From: Flavobacteriaceae bacterium CG2_30_31_66
GTDB lineage: Bacteria; Bacteroidota; Bacteroidia; Flavobacteriales; Flavobacteriaceae
Assembly (NCBI GenBank): GCA_001873065.1
Contig: MNYM01000015.1
Span: 1-64,000 of the forward strand
Direction: 5' to 3'
Length of the DNA stretch: 64,000 nucleotides
Part shown: positions 24,822 to 33,900 of the stretch, in pieces
Layout of the letters: each line of letters opens with the position of its first letter
Position numbering within the stretch: the stretch's first letter is position 1
Position numbers and translations under genes: made by a program
Notes under the pieces: generated by a model
The model's database searches: none
Told to the model about the DNA's origin: nothing
Seen by the model: only the letters and a program-made list of their open reading frames with translations

Positions 24822-27800
24822 TTATTCTACAATTTTGATTTCTTCTTGTTGAAATTTTTGTTGCAACCACATTTTAAAACGTGTGATTAAATAGAATAAA
24901 ATTGGCACCACAATTAGTGTTAAAAATGTTGCCACAAATAGTCCATATATTACCGTCCAAGCCAATGGTCCCCAAAAAATTACATTATCACCTCCCATAT
25001 ATATTTTGGCATCAAATTCACTAAACAAAGAGAAAAAATCAATATTTAAGCCAATTGCAAGCGGAATCAATCCTAAAATTGTGGTAATTGCGGTTAATAA
25101 AACAGGACGCAAACGTGCTTTTCCAGCTTTAATTACTGCCTCTAAAAGCAGTTCTTTAGGCAAATATTTTTGATTTTCTAAGCCAAATTCTTCTTTTTTA
25201 CGATCAATCAATAATTGCATATAATCCAGCAAGACGACTCCGTTATTCACGACAATTCCTGCAAGTGCAATAATTCCCATCATGGTCATCATAATCACAA
25301 ACGAACTTCCTGTGATGACAATTCCTCCAAAAACACCAATGAAACTCAAGAAAATAGCAACCATAATAATTGACGGTTTTGAAACCGAGTTAAATTGGAA
25401 AATCAATATAAAGAAAATTAATGCCAAACCTTTAAAAAAGGCACCCACCAAAAAAGCTTGTTGCTTGTTTTGTTCTTCTAACTGTCCGGTATAATCAATT
25501 TTTATAGCACTTGATAATTCAGAAAAACTTTTCATTTCTTCCTTAATCTGATTTACTACTGCGGCCGCATCCACATAACCAGGCGCCAATTGCGAATACA
25601 CTGTTACCACACGTTTGGTGTCTCTATGTTTGATGGCACTAAAACCAGAACTATTTGTTTGTGTTGCAATTGAAGAAACTGGAATGGTTTTCACTTGACC
25701 AGAAGCCATGTCTCTAAAGGTAATTTTCTGCTCAAAAATGGCGCTTTTGTTATATCTGATGTCTTCATTAAAACGAACATTGATGTCATAATCATCACCA
25801 TCCTCTTTATAAATTCCTGCTTTTGCCCCAAAAATAGCGTTACGTAATTGTTGCCCAACTTGACTTGAAGAAACGCCCAATTCTCCTGCTTTTTTTCTAT
25901 CAACAAGCACTTTCATTGATGGTTTGTCTTTGTTTACATCAATCTTTATTTCATCAACTCCTGGTACATTTCGAGTATTGATAAAAGCACGCATTTTTTC
26001 GGCAGTTACAATTAATTCGTCATAATTATTTCCTTCCAATTCAATATTTATAGGTGCTCCAGCAGGAGGGCCATTGGCATCTTTTTCTACGGAAATTTGC
26101 ACACCAGGATAAATTCCAGTTAATGCTTTTTGCACTTTTTGACGTAGTTCTTCACTATCCAATCCCCTTCTATATTTGTATTGACGCATAGAAGCTGTGA
26201 TTTTTCCTCTGTGAGGCATTTCAGCGGTAGAACCTCCATCAGTTTGAGGATTTCCTGCACCTTCACCAACTTGCGAAACCGAACTTTCTACCATAAAATT
26301 GTAGCCATTGTCTAAATAAGTAGCTTCGTTTAAAACATTATAAACACGCTGTTCAATTTGCTTGGTAATTTTGTTGGTTTCATCAATATCTGTTCCTTGA
26401 GGATATTCAATATAAACAACAACTTGGTTAGGTTTGTTGTCGGGAAAAAACTCAATTTTTGTTCTTTGTGATGCTACAGATGCTCCAAAACCACCAAAAG
26501 CAATGAATAATAAAACAAATGTTCCAATAGTAATTGCCACTGGAAACCATCTTTTTAAAGATTTTTTCAAGGTTGTTTCATAAGCGTTTTCTAACCAAAC
26601 TAGGGTGTTATCTTGAAAATAATTTGCCCATTTTCTTAAAAATAAACGATATACCCATAACATGATTGCTGTGAAAATCATTACAGAACCTAAACCTCTA
26701 TAAGCACCTCCAAAAATCAAAATCACCAATCCAAAAGCACCAACAATTGATGTAATGGTGATGATTCTTTTTAGTGGCATATCCTTGTCTTCAGTGGTCA
26801 TGAATTTTGAAACCAACACTGAATTGAAGAAAATAGCAACTACTAATGATGAACCCAAAACAACAGAAAGTGTAATTGGAAAATAAATCATAAATTGACC
26901 AAATAACCCAGGCCATAAACCCAGTGGAACAAATGCTGCAACTGTGGTTACTGTAGAAATGATAATCGGATAGGCAATTTCACCAATTCCTTTTTTAGCC
27001 GCTTCAACTCTTGACATGCCTTCTTCGTCCATTAAACGATATACGTTTTCGACGACTACAATTCCATTGTCAACAAGCATTCCCAATCCCATAATCAACC
27101 CAAAAAGAATCATGGTGTTGAGCGTATATCCCATTGCATTCAAAATCATGATAGACATAAACATGGACATTGGAATCGCAAATCCAACAAATAAAGCATT
27201 CTTGAATCCTAAAAAGAACATCAAAACGCCAACTACGAGGATAATTCCAAAAATAATATTGTTCACCAAATCATCCACTTGACTGATGGTTTTGTCAGAT
27301 AAATCATTGGTAATACTTACATCTAAATTTTTTGGAAAGTAATTTTTAACAGCTTCATCAACAATGATTTTTACTTGTTCAGCAGCACCCACCATGTTTT
27401 TTCCAGCGCGTTTTTTAACGTCTAGCATAACAACAGGTTTTCCATCTTTTCTTGCAAAAGTCGTTTTATCTTTTTCTTTAAAACGAATTGTTGCAATGTC
27501 TTTTAAATAAATTGAGTTTCCTTTTTCAGTTTTAACAACAAAGTTTTCTAAATCCGAAGGTTTTTCAATTTCACCTAAAATTCTGATGGTTCTTCTTTGT
27601 CCACTTGCAATTAAATTCCCTGCAGATGAGGTAACATTTCCATTATTAATAGCTGTGATAACATCATTAAAACTTACTTGGGTTGCCATCATTTTATAAA
27701 TATCTACTGCAACTTCGACCTCCTTTTTTTGAACTCCACGAATATCAGCTTGTTTTACTTCGATTAAATCTTCGATGTCATCTTGCAAATACTCTGCAAA

Positions 27801-28313
27801 TTCTTTTAGTTTTTCTAAAGGATAATCTCCTGATATATTGATATTTAAAAACGGAACTTCTTCAGAAATACTCAAATCAAAAGCATTTGGGTCTACTTTT
27901 GCGCCATTGAAAGTTGGCCAATCTTCGGTTGCTTTTTCGGCGTCAATCTTGTCTTTTACACGTTGTTTTGCAACTTCAACATTCATGTTGTCATCAAATT
28001 CAACTACAATCATAGAATAATCTTCTTGTGAAGTTGAGGTGATTTCAACAACGCCACTCAAGCCTTTCAATTGGTCTTCAAGTGGATCAGTAATTAGTTT
28101 TTCAATATCTTCAGCAGTATTTCCTGGATATAAAGTGCTAATGTAAATTTTGGTTTCTTTGATTTCAGGAAAATCCTCTCTTGGCATGCTAAAATAGGCT
28201 GCGATTCCCAAAGCCAAAATCAGGAAAATAGCAACATACATTGTGGTGCTATTGGCAATTGCCCATGAAGAAGGTTTGTATTCTTTGTCGGTTTTTTTAT
28301 TATTTGTAGTCAT
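24822..28313 (-). CDS. RND efflux pump inner-membrane transporter
   Basis: A 1163-residue AcrB-fold transporter driven by the proton gradient. It has the N-terminal helix, two large periplasmic loops and two blocks of membrane helices. The proton-relay motif in helix 4 reads GMLVDNGIVVVENV, with one Asp where AcrB has two. At residues about 515-570 there is an extra pair of hydrophobic segments (TSIVGAFGLVILIFGGAY and SVMIFTAIMLWVYRLF) that explains the greater length than AcrB (about 1050). It is the last gene of tetR-tolC-MFP-RND. Substrates are unknown; drugs, bile-like compounds or lipids are possible. Confidence 0.94.
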   Translation of the reverse strand: MTTNNKKTDKEYKPSSWAIANSTTMYVAIFLILALGIAAYFSMPREDFPEIKETKIYISTLYPGNTAEDIEKLITDPLEDQLKGLSGVVEITSTSQEDYSMIVVEFDDNMNVEVAKQRVKDKIDAEKATEDWPTFNGAKVDPNAFDLSISEEVPFLNINISGDYPLEKLKEFAEYLQDDIEDLIEVKQADIRGVQKKEVEVAVDIYKMMATQVSFNDVITAINNGNVTSSAGNLIASGQRRTIRILGEIEKPSDLENFVVKTEKGNSIYLKDIATIRFKEKDKTTFARKDGKPVVMLDVKKRAGKNMVGAAEQVKIIVDEAVKNYFPKNLDVSITNDLSDKTISQVDDLVNNIIFGIILVVGVLMFFLGFKNALFVGFAIPMSMFMSIMILNAMGYTLNTMILFGLIMGLGMLVDNGIVVVENVYRLMDEEGMSRVEAAKKGIGEIAYPIIISTVTTVAAFVPLGLWPGLFGQFMIYFPITLSVVLGSSLVVAIFFNSVLVSKFMTTEDKDMPLKRIITITSIVGAFGLVILIFGGAYRGLGSVMIFTAIMLWVYRLFLRKWANYFQDNTLVWLENAYETTLKKSLKRWFPVAITIGTFVLLFIAFGGFGASVASQRTKIEFFPDNKPNQVVVYIEYPQGTDIDETNKITKQIEQRVYNVLNEATYLDNGYNFMVESSVSQVGEGAGNPQTDGGSTAEMPHRGKITASMRQYKYRRGLDSEELRQKVQKALTGIYPGVQISVEKDANGPPAGAPINIELEGNNYDELIVTAEKMRAFINTRNVPGVDEIKIDVNKDKPSMKVLVDRKKAGELGVSSSQVGQQLRNAIFGAKAGIYKEDGDDYDINVRFNEDIRYNKSAIFEQKITFRDMASGQVKTIPVSSIATQTNSSGFSAIKHRDTKRVVTVYSQLAPGYVDAAAVVNQIKEEMKSFSELSSAIKIDYTGQLEEQNKQQAFLVGAFFKGLALIFFILIFQFNSVSKPSIIMVAIFLSFIGVFGGIVITGSSFVIMMTMMGIIALAGIVVNNGVVLLDYMQLLIDRKKEEFGLENQKYLPKELLLEAVIKAGKARLRPVLLTAITTILGLIPLAIGLNIDFFSLFSEFDAKIYMGGDNVIFWGPLAWTVIYGLFVATFLTLIVVPILFYLITRFKMWLQQKFQQEEIKIVE

Positions 28314-28365
28314 TAGACTTATTATTTTTGATAGTTTTTTTTGATTTTAAATTAAGAACAAAAGA

Positions 28366-29532
28366 CTATTCACTAATCTTCACTTCTTGTCCATCTTTTA
28401 CGCTTCTTGCACCAGCTTCAATCAAAATATCTCCTGCCGTTACACCTTCCAAAATTTCAATGACATCTCCTTGAGTTTTACCAGTTTTTACAATGGTTTG
28501 TTTTGCAAAACCTTTGTTGTCTTTTAAGTTTGAAATTATATATACATATTGCTGACCTTCAGCATTTTCAGAGATAATACTTTGTGAAATTAACAACGCA
28601 TTTTTACTAGTATAATCGTTTATTTTAAGTTTTGCAGTTAAGTTTGGCTTGATGCTTTTATCTGAATTTGGAACTTCAATTTCAATGGTAAAAGTTCTAT
28701 TTGCGGGATTGATAAAATTTCCAGTTTCTTTAACTTTTGTGTTCAACGTTTTATCCAACATTGGTAAAAAAACTTCCACACTTTTTCCTTTTGTTACATT
28801 ACTGATATACTTTTCAGGAACAGCAGTTTCAATGAACATGTTGTTCAAATTCACAATTCTAAAAATTTCTGAGCCAGGTCCAGGTGCAACCACAGTTCCT
28901 TGATCTTTAATTACTTCATCAATAACTCCTGTAAATGGTGCTCTTATGGTTGATTTTCCTAGTTGTTTTTTAAATTGTGCCAAACTATTTTTTTGAGCTT
29001 CATAGTTTGTTTTCGTTTGTAAAAACTGAATTTCTGAACCAATTTTTTGATCCCACAAACTTTTTTGACGTTCAAAAGTTGTTTTTGCCAATGCTGTTGT
29101 TGCCTCTAATTGTGCTACTTGTTGCGACATTCCACCATCGTCAATGCTTGCCAAAACTTGACCTTTTACCACATTTTGTCCTCTTGAAACATACACTTTT
29201 TCTAATGTTCCAGGCATTTCAGGAAAAATCAACACATTTTGTTTGGTTTTTACATCACCTTGCAATTCTAAATAATGCATAAAAATCTCTTCTTTGAGTT
29301 CAATGGCTGTCACCAAAGGAATTTTTTTCAAAGTGTCTAATTCGTCAATTTCTGAAATTAATAATTTTATCTTTTCAGAAATTTCTTGACTTTGTTTGTC
29401 CAATTCTGTTTTTTTAGCACGAATTTGTTTCAAATCTTTGGTGGCAATCACTTGCTCTAAAGTGGGTTGTTTTTTTTCTCCACAAGAGATAAAGAAAAAT
29501 GTTAATATTAATAATGTGTATACAGTTTTCAT
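28366..29532 (-). CDS. RND efflux periplasmic adaptor (membrane fusion) lipoprotein
   Basis: A 388-residue adaptor linking the RND pump to the TolC channel. The signal peptide ends in the lipobox FISC (Cys17). A coiled-coil hairpin follows (residues 30-60 and 140-190), then the lipoyl/barrel-sandwich half motifs GTLEKVYVSRGQNVVKGQVL and TIRAPFTGVIDEV, beta barrel and membrane-proximal domains. It starts 11 bases after the TolC gene in the same operon. Confidence 0.93.
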   Translation of the reverse strand: MKTVYTLLILTFFFISCGEKKQPTLEQVIATKDLKQIRAKKTELDKQSQEISEKIKLLISEIDELDTLKKIPLVTAIELKEEIFMHYLELQGDVKTKQNVLIFPEMPGTLEKVYVSRGQNVVKGQVLASIDDGGMSQQVAQLEATTALAKTTFERQKSLWDQKIGSEIQFLQTKTNYEAQKNSLAQFKKQLGKSTIRAPFTGVIDEVIKDQGTVVAPGPGSEIFRIVNLNNMFIETAVPEKYISNVTKGKSVEVFLPMLDKTLNTKVKETGNFINPANRTFTIEIEVPNSDKSIKPNLTAKLKINDYTSKNALLISQSIISENAEGQQYVYIISNLKDNKGFAKQTIVKTGKTQGDVIEILEGVTAGDILIEAGARSVKDGQEVKISE

Positions 29533-29542
29533 ATTTAGTTAA

Positions 29543-30946
29543 TTATTTTATTGGAATGTTTAGTGCGTTTTCTAAAGTTGCTTTTTTAGCAATTACATCA
29601 AGCATTGACTGAATGTAATTTTGTTGTTGTGCGTATAATTGGTTTTGTGCTTGTAACAAATCAAAACTTGAGGATATTCCTTCAAAAAATTTGATGCGTT
29701 GTTTGTTTTCAATTCTTTCTGCCAAACCAACATTTCTTTTGGCTGTTTGATAATTTTCGATGCTAAATTGATAATCACTTCTGGCTTTTTCTGCTTGCAA
29801 ACTGAGTCTTTGTTTTGTTTCTTCTAGTCTCAAATCAGCAGTTTCTAGTGCAATTTTGGCTTGAGCAGTAGTGGCATTTTTACCAAAACTACTAAATATA
29901 GGAACATTCAATCCTACTCCGAAAATTGATGATTGAAACCAAGTTTGGCTGTTTTTAAAAAATGAAAAAGAATCAGAAAAAGCTTGTGCACCATAGTTTA
30001 CAAAAGCGCCTAAACTTGGTAAATACTTGCTTTTTTCAAGTTTAACCATCAACCTTTTGGTTTCGCGATCATTTTCTGCGATTTTAAAATCAATGTGATT
30101 ATCAACATTGAATGTTTCTGAAATCAAACTTAAATTGATATTTGAAGTTGCTAATCCATCCAAAGTATCTGTCAAAATTAATTTTGTATTGATAGGATTT
30201 CCAAGAGAAAGATTTAACATTTGATAAGCAATTTCTTGCATTCTTTGCACGCTATTTAATTGATTTTTCAAATTTCCCAAAGTGATTTCAAGTTGCTCAA
30301 CATCTTCTTCTTCATTGAGTCCATTTTCAAATATTTTTTTAGCATCTTGATAATTCTTCTCCAAAATTTCAATATTCTTTTTCAGAATTGCTACACTGTT
30401 TTCGGTTACTAAAACAGTTCCATAAGCATTTATAACAGCTTCTCTTGTAATGAGTTCCGTTTTTTCTTCTGCTTGATTTGAGATTTTTAAGAAAGTTTTC
30501 GCTGCTTGCAATCCAACCAAATAAGAACCATCAAACAATAACTGGGTTAAAGTAACTGATGCGTTCATATTTTGTTTGGTGCCAAAAACCACAGGAATAA
30601 AGCCTTCAGCGGGAGTGGGTCTTGTGTTCGCTTGTAAATTAAAATATTCTTCAACAGTTTCTACAGTAGAAGTTGTATTGTCAAAAGCGGCTGCTGGTAG
30701 CAAAGAAACAGGTTGTTTTAAAAAGTTTTGGTAATCAACTTTAGCATTGATTTGAGGCAAGCCAATAGTGGTTGTTTCCCAAACTTTTTCTTTGGCAGAA
30801 CGGATTTCATTTCTAGCAGCTTTGGTATTATAGCTATTTTCTATTGCAAATTTGATAGCTTCCTCAAGTGAAAACGACATGGTTTTTTCTTGCGCTTTTA
30901 CGGTTGATAGAAAAGTGATGGTTAATGCAAGTAAAATTCTTTTCAT
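29543..30946 (-). CDS. TolC-family outer membrane efflux channel
   Basis: A 467-residue protein with a cleavable signal (MKRILLALTITFLSTVKA), then two TolC repeats of long helices and short strands. The first repeat opens with SLEEAIKFAIENSYNTKAARNEI, given here in part as SLEEAIKFAIENSY, and the second has AQAKIALETADLRLEETKQR. It forms the outer-membrane exit duct for the RND pump. The gene starts one base after the TetR stop, so regulator and pump are co-transcribed. Confidence 0.93.
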   Translation of the reverse strand: MKRILLALTITFLSTVKAQEKTMSFSLEEAIKFAIENSYNTKAARNEIRSAKEKVWETTTIGLPQINAKVDYQNFLKQPVSLLPAAAFDNTTSTVETVEEYFNLQANTRPTPAEGFIPVVFGTKQNMNASVTLTQLLFDGSYLVGLQAAKTFLKISNQAEEKTELITREAVINAYGTVLVTENSVAILKKNIEILEKNYQDAKKIFENGLNEEEDVEQLEITLGNLKNQLNSVQRMQEIAYQMLNLSLGNPINTKLILTDTLDGLATSNINLSLISETFNVDNHIDFKIAENDRETKRLMVKLEKSKYLPSLGAFVNYGAQAFSDSFSFFKNSQTWFQSSIFGVGLNVPIFSSFGKNATTAQAKIALETADLRLEETKQRLSLQAEKARSDYQFSIENYQTAKRNVGLAERIENKQRIKFFEGISSSFDLLQAQNQLYAQQQNYIQSMLDVIAKKATLENALNIPIK

Positions 30947-30947
30947 T

Positions 30948-31547
30948 TTAATATTCGTTTAATTGTTTTTCAAGTTGAAGGATGCCTTTAGGAGTACAAA
31001 TTGCTCTCAAATGATACTCTAAATATTGAGTCATTAATGTTTTCATGACATAATTTTTTATAGGAAACATGTCATTGTCTTTGATGCCTGTAACTCCAAT
31101 AAAATAGATTCTTGACATAAAATCAATATTGATATCTTTTCTATAAAGCTTCATCTCAATTCCTTTTTCAAGATTTTCCACAACACATTTTTGCATTAGT
31201 TGGAATTGTTTCTGTTTTAAAGAGTGAAATAATCTTGGATAATATTTTTGTAGTTGATGTTGAGGAGAAGATTTTTCGTCTTTCAAATGATCTAAAACCA
31301 ATTTTTTGATAGCGAAAATTTCATCAATAGGATTCATGTTATCACCACAGACATGATCAATTCCGCAAGAAATTTTTTCAAACATGGTATTCGTAACCGC
31401 AGTGACCAAATCTGTTTTGTTGCTAAAATATTTGTAAATGGTTTTTTTAGAAACCCCAATTGCATTGGCAATCTCATCCATAGTAACACTCTTAAAACCA
31501 AGGGTTAAGAATAGTTCACACGATTTATCAATGATTGTTTCTTTCAT
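30948..31547 (-). CDS. TetR-family repressor of the efflux operon
   Basis: A 199-residue TetR/AcrR protein. The DNA-binding helices occupy residues 1-50, with the recognition part IANAIGVSKKTIYKYFSNK. The remaining helices form the ligand and dimer domain. As first gene of the efflux operon and with a 9-base inverted repeat inside its own promoter, it most likely represses the whole operon and is released by a pump substrate. Confidence 0.92.
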   Translation of the reverse strand: MKETIIDKSCELFLTLGFKSVTMDEIANAIGVSKKTIYKYFSNKTDLVTAVTNTMFEKISCGIDHVCGDNMNPIDEIFAIKKLVLDHLKDEKSSPQHQLQKYYPRLFHSLKQKQFQLMQKCVVENLEKGIEMKLYRKDINIDFMSRIYFIGVTGIKDNDMFPIKNYVMKTLMTQYLEYHLRAICTPKGILQLEKQLNEY

Positions 31548-31557
31548 AATTTCGGCG

Positions 31558-31598
31558 CAAAATTACAACAGGAAACTTTAGAAACAAAAAAAGTTTCC
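31558..31598 (-). promoter_or_regulatory. Promoter and TetR operator of the efflux operon
   Basis: On the minus strand TTG (31587-31585), 19 bases, and TAATTTTG (31565-31558) make a complete promoter. The perfect inverted repeat GGAAACTTT (31571-31579) / AAAGTTTCC (31590-31598), with a 10-base spacer, covers the -33 element and the spacer, as expected of a TetR operator. Transcription would start only about 5 bases before the tetR ATG. Confidence 0.75.
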
Positions 31599-31675
31599 AA
31601 AGTTTTAATGATTTTTTAACATTCAGAATTTTAAGAAGGATTTCTTTACCTTATTTTTACAGAAAAATTTAAATT

Positions 31676-32647
31676 TTGGATATTTTAAATTATCAAAAAG
31701 CATTTTTAGCGTATTTGGATTCAAAAAAATGGGTTCAAGAACCAAAAAATTTATACGAACCCATAGATTATATTTTAAAATTAGGAGGCAAGCGAATGCG
31801 TCCAATTTTAACGTTGATGTCTGCAGATATTTTTTCACAAGATTTTAAGAAAGCGTTGCCTGCAGCTTTGGCTGTGGAGGTTTTTCATAATTTTACCTTA
31901 GTTCATGATGATATTATGGATGAAGCTCCTCTGCGAAGAGGCGAAAAGACGGTGCATGAAAAATGGAATGTAAACACAGGAATTCTTTCAGGAGATGCCA
32001 TGTTGATTTTGGCGTATCAATTTTTTGAGAATTATGAACCAGTAATTTTCCAAGAGTTGGCAAAGTTGTTTAGCAAAACAGCTTTAGAAGTTTGTGATGG
32101 ACAACAATTAGACGTTGATTTTGAAACCAGAAATGACGTAACCATTGAAGAATATATTGAAATGATTCGTTTAAAAACTTCGGTTTTGGTGGCTGCTGCT
32201 TTAAAAATGGGTGCAATCGTTTCTGAAACTCATTCAAAAAACGCTGATTTAATTTATAATTTTGGATTGAATTTAGGATTGGCTTTTCAATTGCAAGATG
32301 ATTATTTAGACACTTTTGGAGATCCAGAAACCTTTGGAAAACAGATTGCTGGCGATATTATTGAAAATAAAAAAACGTATTTATATTTGAAAGCATCGAA
32401 ATTGGCAGACAAAAGAGACCAACAAAAGCTGAACTTTTTTTACAATCAAAAATTAGAAGACAATTCAATAAAAATTACTGAGGTAACAAGAATTTTTGAA
32501 TTGTATGACATTCCGTTATTGATTAAAAATGAAATTGAATCCTACACAGAAAAAGCGTTTGAAACATTGCAAGAAATGACCATTTCTGAGTTAGACAAAA
32601 AGAAATTGAAAAATTTTGGTTTGTGGTTAATGAATAGAACAGTTTAA
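31676..32647 (+). CDS. Polyprenyl (isoprenyl) diphosphate synthase
   Basis: A 323-residue all-helical trans-prenyltransferase. Both aspartate-rich motifs are present: DDIMD at residues 78-82 and DDYLD at 208-212, with GGKRMRP near 37-43. Phe74, five residues before the first motif, would shorten the product pocket in short-chain synthases, but the chain length is uncertain (C15-C20 or longer, including the quinone side chain). The start appears to be TTG at 31676, since a TAA lies just 6 bases upstream in frame and the next ATG (residue 41) would remove the first helices. Confidence 0.9.
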   Translation: MDILNYQKAFLAYLDSKKWVQEPKNLYEPIDYILKLGGKRMRPILTLMSADIFSQDFKKALPAALAVEVFHNFTLVHDDIMDEAPLRRGEKTVHEKWNVNTGILSGDAMLILAYQFFENYEPVIFQELAKLFSKTALEVCDGQQLDVDFETRNDVTIEEYIEMIRLKTSVLVAAALKMGAIVSETHSKNADLIYNFGLNLGLAFQLQDDYLDTFGDPETFGKQIAGDIIENKKTYLYLKASKLADKRDQQKLNFFYNQKLEDNSIKITEVTRIFELYDIPLLIKNEIESYTEKAFETLQEMTISELDKKKLKNFGLWLMNRTV

Positions 32648-32665
32648 TTATTCTTCAGAATTTAT

Positions 32666-32697
32666 TTGTAAATAATTTAAAATAAATAGTACATTTG
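32666..32697 (+). promoter_or_regulatory. Promoter of the tRNA gene
   Basis: TTG at 32666-32668, a 21-base spacer and TACATTTG at 32690-32697 fit the Bacteroidota promoter. Transcription would start about 7 bases before the tRNA. Confidence 0.65.
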
Positions 32698-32710
32698 CAC
32701 ACCAATTCTT

Positions 32711-32784
32711 GGTCCTATAGCTCAGTTGGTTAGAGCACCTGACTCATAATCAGGTGGTCCCTGGTTCGAGCCCAGGTGGGACCA
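32711..32784 (+). tRNA. tRNA with CAU anticodon (Met or Ile2)
   Basis: A complete cloverleaf of 74 bases. The acceptor arms GGTCCTA and TGGGACC pair (with one G-T), the D-loop has AGTTGGT, the anticodon stem CCTGA/TCAGG holds the loop CTCATAA with anticodon CAT, and the T-loop is GGTTCGAGCC. The discriminator is A and the CCA end is not encoded. The first pair is a normal G-C, so it is not initiator tRNA. Elongator Met and lysidine-modified Ile2 cannot be separated safely by eye. Confidence 0.95.
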
Positions 32785-32796
32785 CAAGACAAAAAT

Positions 32797-32830
32797 AAAG
32801 GTTTTATGAAAACTCATAAAACCTTTTTTT
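32797..32830 (+). terminator. Terminator of the tRNA gene
   Basis: AAAGGTTTTATGA (32797-32809) and TCATAAAACCTTT (32814-32826) form a perfect 13-base stem with an AAAC loop and a run of seven T. It lies 12 bases after the tRNA. Confidence 0.92.
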
Positions 32831-33154
32831 ATGGTAAAAAAACCAAGTAACCATAGAGTACTATAATTTTATTAAAAATTGATAAGTATTCTATTGTTGC
32901 CTTTCATATTAATCTATTAAACCCTTCTTTTCTTCTTAATAGATGTTATAAATTTCCATAAAAACATAAAATATTACCAAATAAAATACTTTTTTATATT
33001 CATAAAAAAATAAAATCTAACCAGATGTTACCAAATGCAATACACTTGTCTTGATAAAAAATCAACTGCTAAGTGGATTCTGTTTTCTTTTACGATTACC
33101 TGCAAATCTTTTAATTTTACAGTGTAATTAAGTTGAATATTTAAATCCCTAATC
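32831..33154. other. Gene-free AT-rich stretch after the tRNA
   Basis: About 320 bases without a convincing gene. It contains two related segments, AATATTACCAAATAAAATAC (32970-32989) and GATGTTACCAAATGCAATAC (33024-33043), 16 of 20 positions alike. No integrase, transposase or terminal repeat is seen. It may be decayed sequence next to a tRNA. Confidence 0.4.
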
Positions 33155-33370
33155 ATGAAAACAATTGAAATTAAACAAGTAGCCATAATATTAATTTCTT
33201 CAATAGGTTTATACACTTCAGGAAATTACATGTTAAAGATGTCTTATATAGAAACCTTATTAGACGCTTTGAATGTTTTCATTTTTTTCATCTCTTTTTT
33301 CCCATTCATGTTTGTGACTTTTGCTTTGTTGCTTAAAATTTTTAAAACAGTTTACAAATTTGCACATTAA
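33155..33370 (+). CDS. Possible small two-helix membrane protein
   Basis: A 71-residue frame starting MKTIEIKQVAIILISSIGLY. It has two hydrophobic segments (residues 8-24 and 38-65) around a short polar turn, with positive charges at both ends. An ATG start, membrane-like composition and independent position support it, but no family is recognised and it could be a chance frame in AT-rich DNA. Confidence 0.5.
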   Translation: MKTIEIKQVAIILISSIGLYTSGNYMLKMSYIETLLDALNVFIFFISFFPFMFVTFALLLKIFKTVYKFAH

Positions 33371-33441
33371 CAATTCATAGAAAGTTCATATTTGTATTTT
33401 TAATCTTAGGAAAAAATTAGAAAAAACTTTAATGAAGCCTG

Positions 33442-33888
33442 TCAATGATTTTCAAAAATGTAAAGAACTTCTTCAATTCCTTCATTGAAAATTGATTTCA
33501 CACGTTTAAACCCATTTCTAGAGTAAAAAGAACCCAAATGTAAAACTTCAATAGTGAGCCAAAATTGTTCTTTCGGCAGTGTTTTTTTAAGATTTTCTAA
33601 CCAAAAACTTCCTAAATATTTACCTCTTTTTTCTTCCAAAACAAAAATAAATCCAAGGTATAAATAGCCATTTTTCAACCAAAAATTAGCTTCATTTTTA
33701 GCATATTTCATATCTGGAGGACATGTGGAAAAAACCAAACCTCCTGCAATTATTGTATCATTTTCAGAAATGATATAACAATCAGTTGTTGATTTAAATG
33801 AATCCCAAAAAGGCAAAATGCCTTCTTTCCAATCATCTGGAAGTATATTGAAAAAAGCGTTAACATCCGTAGTTTTTTTAAAAATCAT
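33442..33888 (-). CDS. GNAT-family N-acetyltransferase
   Basis: A 148-residue protein with GNAT order: a first helix, the central strand GYLYLGFIFVLEEKRGKYLG holding a variant acetyl-CoA loop (EEKRGKYLGSF), then LTIEVLHLGSFYSRNGFKRV, the typical end of the fold. It acetylates an unknown amine. It starts 12 bases after the PurD-like ATP-grasp gene, so the two are co-transcribed and may act on the same molecule. Confidence 0.8.
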   Translation of the reverse strand: MIFKKTTDVNAFFNILPDDWKEGILPFWDSFKSTTDCYIISENDTIIAGGLVFSTCPPDMKYAKNEANFWLKNGYLYLGFIFVLEEKRGKYLGSFWLENLKKTLPKEQFWLTIEVLHLGSFYSRNGFKRVKSIFNEGIEEVLYIFENH

Positions 33889-33900
33889 TTTTTTATTATT

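Noticed and set aside
32970-33043. CRISPR-like direct repeats
   Set aside because: Only two imperfect 20-base copies, no regular spacer series and no cas genes.
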